Assembly: GCA_024704765.1 (NCBI GenBank)
Contig: JAKMXF010000321.1
Span: 992,001 to 1,056,000, forward strand
Direction: 5' to 3'
From: Oopsacas minuta
Lineage: Eukaryota > Porifera > Hexactinellida > Lyssacinosida > Leucopsacidae
DNA length: 64,000 bases
The notes beneath the pieces are model-generated. The model was given only the letters and a program-made list of their open reading frames with translations. It searched no databases and was not told where the DNA came from. Made by a program: the position numbers and the translations under genes. Shown one piece after another: positions 22,001-34,711 of this stretch (within the stretch, counting starts at the first letter, position 1; each line of letters opens with the position of its first letter).

Positions 22001-22740
22001 TCATAGTATACCGTAAAGTGTTTTCCCAATTTGTATTGTCTGTTTTTATTTAACGCATTCACAAGTGTCAAACATTCTCTTTCAATCTTTGAATACTTCT
22101 TTTCTGCATCATTCAATGTTCTACTCGAATATGCCACAATTCCATCATCCTGTTCCAATACGACTCCAATAACGACCCCTGAAGCCTGTATACAATAAGT
22201 ATTCTTTATCAATAGATGGACATTTTAGAACGGGAGCGTTCTCTAATCAATACTTAAGTTCTTTGAACGAGTTCTCGCATTCTGAATCCCAATCAAATGG
22301 TGTATTCTTCTGAATTAGTGATTCAATGGACTCGCAATTTTGAAAAATTCCTCACAAAACGACGGTAATAGTTGGCTAGTCCAAGAAATTGACGAACATC
22401 CTTGGAATTTTGAGGACGAGGCCATTCTCTGATTGTCGAAATTCGGGAAGGGTTTGGAGACATACCACTTTTTGAAAATGCATGACCCAAATATTCAACC
22501 TCACATTTGTTAATTTCACATTTAGATCTTCTCAGTGTTAAACCAGCTTTTTGAATTCTTAGAAAAACTCTTGACAAATGATTTCGATGTTGTGCAACAT
22601 CAGGCGAAATATCAAAATGTCGTCGACAAATGAACTAAATCTTCCAGTCCACGTAAAACAGAATCCATCATTCTTTGAAATGTTCCAAGAGCATTGGTAA
22701 GTCCAAATGGCATTACATTAATCTAGGAACATTTTTCCAA
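19054..22740 (-). mobile_element. Gypsy (Ty3) retrotransposon pol relic, interrupted
   Basis: Minus-strand order from 22740 down: part of reverse transcriptase with a VMPFGLTNA-type block and an FVDD active-site block (22730-22610, frameshifted); RT thumb with YLGHAFSKSGMSPNP and RQFLGLANYYRRFV (22577-22323); RNase H with YSSRTLNDAEKKYS and DHKPLEW (22212-about 21980); then a foreign hAT insert; then integrase pieces (about 20310-19810) and the integrase C-terminal region (19803-19477); last, a short tail with a basic RRSARIRKK run (19398-19054). Many frameshifts and stops are present. Gag, protease and both LTRs are not visible, so only part of the element remains. Confidence 0.88.
20317..21977 (+). 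mobile_element. hAT transposase relic (ZNF862/DUF4371 type) inside the Gypsy relic
   Basis: On the plus strand an ATG near 20620 (MDIRNFFES) starts a frame broken by several stops and frameshifts. Recognisable hAT pieces are CHCHKLQLACVQ (near 21510), the KPSDTRW block (near 21690, shifted), and SKPSTLFAIYLLDY followed by LSKSLQTENLDL near the end. The left end may be the CAGGGGGGCTAATC at 20317. On the right the Gypsy RNase H sequence resumes abruptly at about 21978 in the opposite strand, without a visible hAT TIR, so the hAT 3' end seems to be deleted. Inactive. Confidence 0.8.
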
Positions 22741-23846
22741 GAGCAAAAAATTTATATTAGAATCTGTTCCGCCAGTAATATATAGTATATTGATTGAAGG
22801 GTTTTAAATTTGGACTATTGATTGGAGGGACTATGTGGATTAGGGGAAATTTAACATTATATAGTGCCTTTAATATATATTGCTACTCTAAATAAATTCC
22901 TTTAAAAATACTATGCTGTAGGTACAGATTGTGACTTTGATTTTTGGTCTCTAAAGAATATATTAAAGTACATAGGCGTCGAAGTTGCGAAGGTAGGGAG
23001 GCTTCACACCCCCTGGTTTTTATCGGGGGATTCCTGATTAGGAAGGGTACCCCCCTCTTATTCAGGGAGGATATATAAGGTATTCCTATACTAGTTAGAG
23101 AGCAGATACCTCTCTTAATGATAATTATCACAAGGCCGGCAGAACCAGCTTCTTGTTCTCGAAGTTTATCCTTGGCTTGTACAATTCTATATGTGATGTC
23201 ACTTTCTAATTTTGCCTGAGTACTTTTAATTTACTTTCCCCCGGCCTGTAACAATTATGTTATTTGAAATAATTTTCTTGTTTCTCTTCAGACTATAAGA
23301 AAGAATGAAGAGAGAATATGTTTCTGCATAGCCTATGGTTTCTAGTAATGCAAAGAGAGTAGAAAATGCAAACAAGAATAGATATCTCCACAAAACGTTC
23401 CTATATTATGTTTTGTTTCTCATCTAAGTACAAGAATAATATATACGTATACTATTATTGGCTTAATGGCTTTGTGACAAGTGTAGGGTTGTATGCGTCC
23501 GAACACCATTCTAACAAGTAAGAAGCTGGTTTCTGAGTTTAAACCATATAAATTTCCTCAATAGTGCTGTAAAATGTAAATTTGCCATTACTTCGAGACC
23601 AAATTTTAAAAAATTCTGTTGCACACTCCGAAACTGAAAATTTTGAATTTGAGTTGATGGAGCCCGCACACAACTTCGAACCAGGGCCCCCCATACCTTA
23701 GCTACGTCAATGACCCTTTCTATAAGCTCAATTTCCGGAGTAATCAATAACTGTGGACACTACTAGTACAGGTAGTATACGCACAATTATCGCTTTGTAA
23801 ATTGTCACCGTTGCAACCATTTTCAGCCTAGGCATAGACCCTAGAT
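22741..23846. other. Spacer with unresolved repeat fragments
   Basis: No gene is seen. Two ends that look like a poorly conserved inverted pair occur near 22973 (cataggcgtcgaagttgcg) and, reversed, near 23712 (cattgacgtagctaaggta). Without a target duplication I do not define an element. Short frames at 22883-23131 and 23511-23747 have no features. Confidence 0.4.
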
Positions 23847-24910
23847 CAGCGGTTCCCAGCCTCGGGGTCGCCATTGCATTCCTTAGGGGTCATTTGATAG
23901 ACTTATGCAACCACACACAGTATATATATAGTCTCGGAAAATTGTATCAGGCGTATTGAGCATAGCGAGGGTCCATACACAGGGTCTAGGCCCTATGTAA
24001 ACTATTTGGGCGCCGCAATTGCCGGCATACCCTCCAACCTTTGCCATATCGATCCCTGGATGGAGCTCAAATTTCTCCTAGACTTTGTGTAAATCTCTGC
24101 ACTTCTGAAAATGCTTCTCACTCACTACGCTTATTCGACTAGGAATTCAATTTCCGGCATCATATACTAATTTATTCCATATTCATGTACGTCATCCAAC
24201 AATATAATAATAGGAAAGTAATTGTTCTGAGAATCCCTGCACTGGACGCAAAAATTGAAGTAAATACTAACTAGAACTTAGAACTGATCCAATAATGATT
24301 AATTATTGTTTTTATGATATTAAAACAGAATAGACCTGAACTAAGTGAATTCCCTGGACACTTTGAGTCAATCCCTCGAGGTCTGGAAAAGGGCGAGATT
24401 TTTGAGCGGTTGGCAGGTATGTACTGGATTACTGGGCTTCAACTTATTGAAGGGTAGTTGACAGATAATTTCTTCACAAAATTGTTGTGCTCATACAGTG
24501 GCGGTCCCAGGGGGGGCAAACGGGGCATTTGCCCCGGATTTGAAAACCCTGGTCCAGGGTTCGACGGATCCTCAGACCACCACTGCCCATTATATAATAT
24601 GATTTTGCTCCGGCCTTGTCCAGGGTATGCAAAATCCTGGGACCGCCCTTGTGCTCATATACTTAGACTTCATCATATAATTATTTATGAAGTGATCGTA
24701 ATTATGCGTAAATTGCACATGTTTATGTTATGGAATATTAGTTACAGTACAGATTTCCAATCATTGTGGTATTGATCCACAAATATAGCGACACAGTGGC
24801 CCCAGAAAACTGTCTCCCAAAAGCAAGTAAAGAGTCAATAGAAACAAGGGGTCCAATCACCTCAATTCTAAGTATCAGGGTCACCGTGGTAAAAAGGTTG
24901 GGAACCATTG
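23847..24910. mobile_element. hAT non-autonomous element with 8-bp TSD
   Basis: The left end CAGCGGTTCCCAGCCT and the right end (reverse complement CAATGGTTCCCAACCT) are TIRs of the widespread CAGxGGTTCCCAAxC hAT type. Flanks are CCCTAGAT (23839-23846) and CCCTAGAG (24911-24918), an 8-bp duplication with one mismatch, the hAT signature. No transposase frame is inside. A second hAT MITE sits within it. Confidence 0.85.
24496..24651. mobile_element. hAT MITE nested in the larger hAT element
   Basis: A 156-bp element with TIRs CAGTGGCGGTCCCAGG and (right end reversed) CAAGGGCGGTCCCAGG. It is flanked by perfect 8-bp duplications TGCTCATA at 24488-24495 and 24652-24659. Because it lies inside the 23847-24910 element, it inserted later. 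The interior is GC-rich and palindromic in parts (ccctggtccaggg). Confidence 0.9.
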
Positions 24911-24918
24911 CCCTAGAG

Positions 24919-25975
24919 GTATGTTCAAATTTGAGTTGCCATAATGTGCCAAGCGGATGCGTACCCTGTGCTAGCGCATGTATCCACGCCGGTACCTCAT
25001 ATTTATGAACCTTAATATTTCAAACCTAATTGATGCGTTATGGACATGTAACATATGAGGATTATCTTGGTTAATATCCTTGGCCGCAGGCCGTTGATCA
25101 TTTAGCCCTAAATCGTTAGGCTTACTACGTACCATAAACTATGCTACTTGCTGCAATACAGGGGTGTAGCATTGAGGCAGAGAAGACAACTGCCTCTTCT
25201 CTATCAAGTCGTTGCCCCTCGCTCTAGAATTTCTAGATACACCCTGTAATATGTTGTGCAATTATTCAGATTATTGTCTGTCTATCCATCGTTAAGGTAC
25301 TTTGAATTACGTAGGATTACAGGTGATGTACTTGCAATATCAGATTGCATTTCGTAATTTCAGGTGTTAGTTACGTAACTTAGGTCAGTAATTAAATAAT
25401 ACTGCAAATACATAATACATGTTATTCCACAAGACTAGAATTTTAACACTACTAAACACAATCTGTAGATAAGGATTCGGACAAAAAGCTCTTGAATTAA
25501 GATATCCCACAGGTTTAATGGTAATGTTTAGAGTATTGGTCGATAAAAACACCTTTTGGAGTTCCTAACGCGTGTTTCTCAACCTTTTTCGAAATATGGC
25601 ACACTCATTTAATCTATCTTTTCAAGGCACACATGAATTGAACTTTAGTACAACCGCGGTGCCAAAATTCATACCATTCATATGTAAATATTGTAGAAGT
25701 TGTTCTTTACTTATAGGCAATTTCATATCACGAGGAACCAAGGCTCAGCCCATAAATACTTCTAGATAGATTCGCTTCATTCCTGTGACATTTGTTGGCA
25801 TACTTAACAAAGTTACTGGGCACACAAGTGTTCATGTCACACGGTTAGAATTACTAGCCACTGGTCCTAACGTATTCTTATACTCAACATAATATTGTAT
25901 ATACGAACTTATCAGAGTTGTTATCCATTAGAAGGTTCTTATATCCAGTAAGTGCTATAACAGGAATCTACTGTG
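24919..25975. other. Spacer with repeat fragments, no gene
   Basis: No coding exon is recognised. Short fragments look repeat-derived, for example the CACTGGTCCTAACG and (reversed) CAGTAGATTCC ends near 25858 and 25975, which may be a further decayed MITE. Confidence 0.4.
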
Positions 25976-26133
25976 CAGTAGTTCGCCTTAATAGAACCAG
26001 AGGTAATCGGGTCACTTGACCAGAAACAGAACTTTACAAAGTGTTAAATTACTCGGGGGTCACCACGTTTATCCCGTTTAATCGGATCAAAATGGTCTGA
26101 TGCAGATGTGACCGTATTAAGCAGAGTCTACTG
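25976..26133. mobile_element. TA-type MITE, 158 bp
   Basis: TIRs CAGTAGTTCGCCTTAATA and (right end reversed) CAGTAGACTCTGCTTAATA. The right flank is TA; the left flank is TG, so the duplication has decayed. Same CAGT-starting group as others in the window. Confidence 0.6.
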
Positions 26134-26603
26134 TATTTCCCCGATGGAACTACATAGAATAATTATGGATATATAATAAGAGTGCCTGCTAGCAAGTTAC
26201 AAAAACTTAAGAAAAAGTTTAATGAGTTTAGATTATCCAGCATTAATGGAATAAACAATACAAATATTATAGCACAGGTGAATCAAAATAAAAAAATTTA
26301 CATGATGCAAGAATATCTACACTTGTTCAGATGATATTACGGTTAATTATCTTTAATTATTTGGAATATAAGTTGGTTCCATTTGCTGCAGTAGAATTGC
26401 ACACAGTGCTGGCAAATTAAATCTATAGCTACAGAGTTAAAATTCATTCACCAAGCTTTAATAGAAACACCGCCAAAAGGGTTAATTGGATGGTATGAAG
26501 AGTCAACTTGTGATAAGGACATCTCATTGAGGGTTATGAGAAAATCTATAAAGAAAAGGATATGTTTAAACTCGTAATTAGAATAAGATGTATATACTAA
26601 ATA

Positions 26604-26778
26604 CAGTCTACTCCACTTAATAGAGCAACTAATTATGCCAGAGGCACAGGTTATCCAATCACTTTGATAAGAAATAAAACTATATAAATAGCGATACAAT
26701 GCTCAGATTAATCTGGTAGAAACACCCTGGTCCCAATGTGATCTTATTAAGACTTACCGAAAATTCGACGGTTGACTG
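26604..26778. mobile_element. TA-flanked MITE overlapping the last homeobox exon
   Basis: TIR ends CAGTCTACTCCACTTAATA (left) and CAGTCAACCGTCG (right, reversed), with TA at 26602-26603 and 26779-26780; 175 bp. TIR similarity beyond the first eight bases is loose. Its right TIR lies inside the terminal coding exon of the homeobox gene and supplies that gene's last codons and stop. Confidence 0.6.
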
Positions 26779-29700
26779 TATTCTTGTTGAAACTGTGGGT
26801 GTGTAATAGAAATAGGAAGATTGTATCCACTTGTAGCATTGGTAGAAGACACAGGAGGAGAAGGTAAATAGTTTGTGAGAGGTGACTGGCGTATTGAATG
26901 TGGCTCTCCACTCGTAGGTGTTAATGTAGTTATAGAAGGGTAGGAAGAAAATTCCTAAAATACAAAGAGTTACTTAAATAATATTTTAAAATTTCATTTC
27001 ACACCAGGAGTTAATTAATAAATATCGAAAATTATATTAATTTTATAATTATATTTCCAGAGAAGTATGAAAGGATATTTACTAGTAATTAACCATTCAT
27101 GGAAAGAATTTGAATTGCAATCACTCAGGAAATGTTGCATACGAAGATTAACTAGAAAACTAATTAGTCAACATGTCATGATAGAAGTGATGAAATAACA
27201 AACAAGTTTATTTACAATAGACTTTCTAGTAGGAGAGAAGATAATATAACCAATTTGAATAATTAACTATTAATTACTACGAATATAGATATTCACCGGT
27301 AAATGGCAGAAAGATTAATATCGAACTTAGGTGACAAATTAATTTATGGAATGATATCAAAAAAGCACTACGAACTTAGATATTGTTTATTAATTAATGT
27401 TCGTTAACTCGCGATACTAACAATGCATTTTATTATATCCATCAAATTGCAAATTCGGTTAATAAATATTTAGCGCAATAACTTAATTACTAGTCAGAAT
27501 TATGCCTGAGTCATTTATTAAGCCATCTCCCAGAGCAGTTATGATATAAAATTGCTGTGAATTAGAGTCATTCAATTCTGCTTCAATGCTATTGTTGGCG
27601 GAGAATTATAAATTTGCTGATCCTACAATATTTGAACTTTATGTAATCAATCATCTAGATTACGTAATTTAAAATACAATAGAACCTGTCTAACAGCCAC
27701 TCTATATAGACAGCGACACCTGTATACAGCCAGGAGTGGAAACAAGTTGTGAGGTACTGAATTTCTCCTTAATCACTCGCAATTTTTGGTTTAAAAAATG
27801 CGCATACAAGTAGTAAGGAGATTAGTATAAGTAAAGAAAAAATAATTCGAAGAAACATCTAAGTATCTTAATGAATACTATTACATTCTTCATAGTATTT
27901 CCAGAATTTATTCATTTTTTGTATAATCTTTGACCAGAGAGGCAAATACCCACTGTGCACCCCCTTCCAGTGATATCAATCACTATTCTGCTGACCCCCT
28001 TATAGGTTAAACTAACGTAGATACATTTTGCATAACACACAGAGTAAGTAAATATATTGATGAGAAACGACCTATATGAAATTGGATAAGTAAATTTCCT
28101 TTTGTTTTCTAGTTATCATCAAGAAATTACTCACATCATTATCTTAAATATATTCAAATTGGTTGAGCAGCTCTGACGCATTAATATTTGAATTACATAA
28201 GCATTGAATAATACTATCTGTGTCAAGTCACGTTAACGTAATTGCTTTCTAGTAACTTTTTTGTAAAACGCTAAAAGCACCTAACGATTTGAATTAACAA
28301 TAATTAACATTATGAAATAGTATCCAAACATATCAACTAATGATAGTCACTGCTGACATACGAGAGTGTGTGTTCTGATCAACTCATTTAATGGCTATAT
28401 ATTCGACGCCATGAGTACATCATTTGCCATCAAGTGTATGAAGTAAATATGGGGTAATAATGTGTTTGAGTAATATTTGAAACTTTCAAAAGAAAATCAT
28501 AATCATTTTTATATTAATGAAAATTAACTCCTCCCATAGTCTATACTAATTCTTTAATTACAACCAGTAAGTAGTTTGAAAAAGTTTCTCTATTAGTAGG
28601 ACTTAATTGCTATAACACTAAAGTGTTACTTAGATAAATACAGTATCTTCTACTTGATAAATACTAATGAAAAAGTGTACAAAATATTTAATCCAAATGT
28701 TAGATGTTTGATAGCGATAAGTTAACCAGAATGGGCAAACTAACATCCTTTCGCGATTGTGAGTATCAAGCCTCAAACTTGATAACAATATAAATAGACG
28801 AGTGTTGAACAGTGCTAATAAAATTTTCACAGCACATTAGGATAAACAAAATATGTAGATGGTACAAGCAGAATTCTGAACTTATACGTATACTATAGAA
28901 TTTGAGGGCGATTATACACAAGTTATCGTTATATTTTCTCAAAATTTCAATTGAATACTTTAGTCTGTGACTATTTAGTGTATTATTGTATATTTGACTC
29001 TTTGAAATTCTATCTTGTTGTTAAGAAAATGATTAATTAACTTTTTACACTTTTTTTCTTGGGGGTACTCGACAACAAAATAATTTTGTCTAGCTTCTAA
29101 CTGCAATTTTGCGTAGCGCCTAATCTTTCTGAGATAACTCTAGTTAATTGGAAATTCGTCTCATAAAATATTGATTAAGGAAACGGTGAATATGCAATCA
29201 ATGTAACCTGAAACATCAGTATTACGTAGCAAATGACTAACTATTCAGTAAGTTAAAGAAGAACATGTGTTCATCAGGTGAATAATGACTGTGATAATAG
29301 TGTTTACCAATGAACAGACTAATACTAGGAAAATCAAAACAAATAGGAATAGGATACCCGGCAAACACTGACGTCATTAATTTATAATAATTATCCCCAG
29401 GTGTAATAAAATAATATAACCTAGCTATCGTTAACAAGTAATCCAATGAATATTTCACTGCATACATTTATGTATCTGATATGATTTCTGAAACAAATAA
29501 ACCAATAGATAACTCACTCTGTTAGGAGAAGTTAGCATGTATCCTTGGAAGTTTGGAACCCGTGTAGGAGTTTCTACCTCTTGGGATTTTTCTTCTTTTG
29601 CAGGCATCATCCTATTCTTCAGCATATCTAAGTTTAGAGCACTAGGACTTTTAGGAGCTACTGCACCTGGAGAGTTTGATGTGCTGGTGGATTTCTGATC

Positions 29701-32700
29701 GTTAGAAGATTGTATTGGAGGGTCTTTCTTCTCTGTTTTGCGCCATTTAGCTCTTCTATTTTGAAACCAAACCTAGGAAATACCGGTGATTATATACCAG
29801 CTATCCAGTATCCACACACATGCCTTGAAATGCTCGGATATAGCTAAAGACAGTTAGTGTAACTATCTCTACTACTATTATCTATATACGGATAAGGGAT
29901 ATACCGTGTTGGTTTGAATAAGCACCGGGGAGCGTATTCGATATTCAGGGAAATACTGTACTTATTCAATAGCTAATATAGCATACACAATTTACAATAC
30001 ATAAGTACACAATGTCCGGATACTAAGATGAAATTATTCATTATTTCCTCTATGACTAGTTTTATTAATAAGGTACCCAAGGGCATTAAGAAGATGGACA
30101 TATTTAGCTGCTGAGCGTTCTCACCATTTATGGGCATCCAACATTCTAGTTAACACAGAGCAGTATTATCAAATTGAGCGGATTTCCTTTTTCGTATAGT
30201 CAATTCCCTTATCACGTACTAGGATATAATGAATGTATATATATGATATCTCGAATTATCAAAATAATTAAAATGATCCTAAATATCCCTAAGCAGCTAT
30301 GCCAGTATGTTGCTTGATAGTTTTTGTGTTTCGTATGAACAAGCACTGGTTATCTAACTAATCACCTAGTTAATGGTTGTAAGATAGGAGGATAGATTGG
30401 TTAATAAATCAATTTATGTAGCTTCAGACGTCTAATTCAACCCATTCAAGTGAGAATTTCAAAATGAAGTATTAGAATTCTCCAGACTAAATTTCTATGA
30501 TAATTGGCAGAATACAATTCAAATAATGTGTATGTTAAATACAGTAGAACACTGATAAGACTTAATCGGAAAAGACATTTTCTTTCAAAACAAAAAAATA
30601 GTTCTCATTCAATACATTCCCGATTCTGATAAGGCTTACACTCAGATATTGCCTTCTAATTATTGTTTCCACAAGGGTACGTCTTATCAGAGTTCTAATG
30701 TATATTTATTATATTATACTTAGCAGATATACATATATATATATATATATGATGTATAAGATAATTTTAGAGGTGTGAGAGCAGTATTATCACTGAGTTA
30801 TAGGATATTCCGAGAAATAAACAGATTATTGATGAAAACCCCTTTCCACTCCGCTATAATATTTAGAATATATGATTGAATTATACCTGGACTCTTGCTT
30901 CTGTTAGAGCAATTCTCAGGGCCAGATCCTCTCGCATGAATACATCAGGGTACCGAGTTTTTTCAAATGATCTTTCTAACTCTTCAAGTTGCTGGGCGGT
31001 GAAATTTGTTCTGTGTCTGCGCTGCTTGCTGCGTGAATAGGGGATACGTACATGCATGGAATCAAAACTTGCACCAGGATATAAGCTTGCATTTGGACCA
31101 CCTGAAAAAGAGTAATATATGAAAAATTATATAAGTAAAAATGTGTAAAATTCAAGAAAAATTAAAAGAATTTAATCCTTCAAACCAATCACTATATTTT
31201 TAGAAAACCTTGTAGCGGAAATTAGATTTGGGTCTTCTAGAGAGATAATTGGAGCAGATTAATAAATTTGAGATTTTGAGTAAAAGGAATTACTCCACTC
31301 GGACTACACTTCATGATGCCAAAACACTCAAAAATTGACTGAAAATCAGGAAATTCGATAGTTTTGGGGCAATTTTAGAATATTTGATTTGTTCTTGAAT
31401 TTTTCAACATCCAGGACAAAAGTTAAGCCAAGTAATACTTCAAATTCTTCTATTTGTAAGAAAACTATCTAATTTTTAAATGTAATGATTTGTTAATATT
31501 TCGAAATAATTATTCTGATATACGTATATTCTCAAAAATCATAGAAAATATTGCTCCAGCGAAAAATCACTTCTTATTCAATAAAAATATAACGCTTAAA
31601 TTAAATAAACGGTATTTATAGTTATAATTAAACTAGATATATAACAAGGCATTACACAGTATATCAGAACGTATTTACCAAAGCTTAATTGAATTATAAT
31701 TACCTATTTTTGAGATCTAAATTAGCCAGCTCATATTTCAATTCTTTATTGTTTAAAATTTTATATTTGTAAAATAATGGAAATAGCTATTATTAAAGCG
31801 CAATTAACAAATTCTACAAATACTGGATGTGTATAAGAGACATAGATTCTTCCCATGAAAGTATTATTATCAATATTAGTTTGTATACGAATTTTTACGC
31901 TAGAGTAGTGGGATCGAAGTTGGAGTCATTGAAAATCATTGAATGAGGCTGCTAGTGATCATGCTAGGTTTATACGTAATCATTCCAGAGACGTATTAGC
32001 GATCTCACTCTTCACTATGAGTCGAGACAATTACATAATTGAAACGGTGAAATATAAAGCACACTAATCATTTAAATTACATCATTAAAATCTTGTTCAA
32101 GAACTACTGAGTACATTTACTCCAGTCATCAAAATATGATGGATAACTAGCTGATTTAAAATATTTGGAGAATGAAGTCATGAGGTAAAATTGAGACGGT
32201 GTGCCCGACGAATGAGCCTTCAAATATCAAAAGTAAGTCAGCCTTTTTCGAAATACAAAACCGCAAAGTAAAGAATTAAAAGTATCTGAGTGAAGTTATA
32301 TTAAATAGCCTAGAGCACGAGTGTATGTAAATACCGCTCTACTATTAGTGATTATTACTGAGTAGAGTAAAAATGTTTAATAATTTACTAACAAGATTAC
32401 AGCCCTTAAAACTACCCTCCTTAGCTGTTCTAGTTCATCATGTAGCATTAAATTTAATACAGTGACTGAGGGAATACTTAATTATGAAAAATAGATAAAT
32501 TTATCTGATTTTGTTCTGATATTTTAAGCAGATAATATGATATAAATGCAGGAAGGTAGCTTTAAGTTATTCTAATGGTGAATTAGAATACCAAGTGAAA
32601 GTATAATTATATTACGGTTGTATTCGTAGCAAACTTTATACAATTATATACATATCTCATATTGAGAACAGATGTTACTAATAATATCTAATTGCAATTC

Positions 32701-34697
32701 GCATTCATTATTACTTATTAGCAACCATTATGAAGCCTAACTTATATGGGATAACACGATCTATTAATTTATGGATAATGACCAGCTGTCTGTGTTGTCT
32801 TAATCTATCAAAATATTATGAATATATTTATAACTTTTAGCACTGATTTCAATGGAATAGAATCCTAATACATTACACAAACGATCCGTGGACATGATCT
32901 CTCATTGTAGATACTCTCATAGACCCTGCTTCGAGGACTTTATTCGTTCTTATAGTCCGCGAAGCACTCAGTTGTTCGCCGAACAAGACGTTGTACCCTA
33001 GTGTCCATAATGAGGGGTCTAAAATTTATTGAGGTTATGCTTAATTTTATACTCAAAATTATGACATTTCTAAATTTACTTAAGTTAATTTCATAAAATA
33101 CACAAAAGTATATATTTATAAACAACACGAAGTGTGAAAATAGGTTTAGTAATTTGATTATTTATTAAATTAATTAATACAAGTATGTGATTTTCGATCT
33201 TTCCAATGCTAAATAAATAAACGCTCCCGTGGTTATACGATAAATATAGAAACTGAATTTATGTATGCATTTATTGATATACAAGTATATATATATATAT
33301 ATATATATCACATATATATGGATTGGAATGTATTATATCTAATTATAATTGGAAAGCCAGTATGTAAGTTAATAAATCATTATAAATTTAGTCTGTGCAA
33401 CAATCCAATTTTTCAAATTTATTTTGAGGTAATTAATAATATAATGAATTGGTTTTTACTAGATTTAATAACAAAAACATGACGCAATAATTTGAGATTT
33501 AAACCATACAAGCCTCACAAGGCTTAATTGAATCTTTATAAAGTTACATAAATTGTCAAAGATCATGGAAGTTTATAAATTAGCTTTGAAGATAAATGTA
33601 ATCATAACTAAATGGCATTACTACAAAGGATATCATCACAGAAATATTCCAAATAAAATAATAAACCAGTATTTAATTAATTAACTATAATATATAATGT
33701 AATAATACTTGTTTTGAATAGGAGATAAAATATGAATTAAAGAGGTGTTCAGATTTAATTGGTAATTAATACTTTTCAATTAATAATATGACGTTACTCT
33801 ATTAATATAGTACAATAGCTTAACAACACTGGCCTGTTTATATCAAATTTCAATACGAATTGCCAGTATAATTTGAGTAATAATTTCAAAACAATAACTG
33901 AAAAGAGAAATAATTCTATCTCATTTAATGCAAACATAATTTTGTATTAAATTACATAATTAGTTAATAATGTATGAACTTTTGTTACAGAGACAGTTTA
34001 CTATACACAAGTCTGACTGAATTCACAAGTGTAGTTTGTAAATGCTATAACGATTAAAAGTGTATATTATTATCTATCTAAATGTGAAATAAATATAATT
34101 CATAACTTACCGATAAGGACTGTTGGCTGAGGTTGGCCGTGTGCAACGATATGCGTCGGCGCGCTAACAATATAGTGCTGAGGATTGTGGTAGCCGGGGA
34201 TGGAGGAAGGTGATTGAAAAGGAATTTGGGATGGATTTATGTTAATATTCATCTTTGGTACGTTACTTGGATGAGTGCGTGAATCAGCGTGTAGTAAATC
34301 AGGGGGCATGGGATAACTAGAGAAAAATTCAAATGAGATATAACTGATAAAGATATAGGCTACATAAAATCAATGAAAGATCAAATAAACAATTTACCAT
34401 AAACAGTCCAGAATACTTTGATCAGTTTTTCTAATTAAATAAGAATTCCAGTGCTTTGAAAATATTTAATTGCCTTATATATATATTTAGGGTTCATGAT
34501 TCAACTGACACAAATACAGGCTAGCAAATCAAATATTCACAATTAATTAATTTGACAAATGAATCAACTTTATTAGAATAAATTATTATTGAAAGAATTG
34601 CAGATTGCGACGAAGAAAGAACTTTAATGAGAAAATGTATTATAATTAGTTTACATATTTACCATGGTTGTGGATATGGAGAAAATTGCATGTTCAT
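26754..34697 (-). CDS. Paired-class homeobox transcription factor, orthopedia-like
   Basis: Exons, in order: 34697-34663, 34316-34111, 31101-30887, 29772-29518, 26954-26754; phases join to give 303 residues. The homeodomain is residues 107-166: [19 protein letters not shown] at the start, [10 protein letters not shown] in helix 2, and [12 protein letters not shown] in helix 3, with Q50. The intron falls between homeodomain residues 46 and 47, the classic site in paired-class genes. KQ-RHRT, FMREELALRI and the Q50 helix 3 are closest, from memory, to Orthopedia (Otp); other PRD-like families (Arx, Uncx, Alx) are possible. No paired box precedes it and no OAR motif is seen at the C terminus. 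The rest is Pro/Ser/Thr-rich and disordered. It should be a nuclear DNA-binding regulator, by family neural or sensory. The stop directly follows CGG; the same bases read CG|GTAAGT, so a further exon cannot be excluded. Confidence 0.88.
30542..30700. mobile_element. TA-flanked MITE in homeobox intron
   Basis: TIRs CAGTAGAACACTGATAAGAC and (right, reversed) CATTAGAACTCTGATAAGAC with TA on each side, 159 bp. It lies in the intron that splits the homeodomain. CAGTAGAAC is a typical pogo/Tigger terminus. Confidence 0.8.
33281..33308. repeat. (AT)n microsatellite
   Basis: An alternating AT tract in the large second homeobox intron; similar short tracts occur at 30731-30750 and 51552-51580. Low complexity only. 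Confidence 0.85.
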
Positions 34698-34711
34698 TTC
34701 TTGTGAATGTT
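34698..34711 (-). other. Splice acceptor just upstream of homeobox start codon
   Basis: Reading minus-strand, TATTTTCTCTTCAATCAAG ends at 34712 and is a good polypyrimidine-AG acceptor 14 bases before the ATG. The first coding exon is therefore probably preceded by a non-coding (or coding) exon. A candidate donor, CAATTAAGTGAGTT, lies near 35591. Confidence 0.45.

Noticed and set aside
30887-31101. Pax gene
   Set aside because: No paired box, and position 50 of the homeodomain is Gln rather than the Ser typical of Pax proteins.
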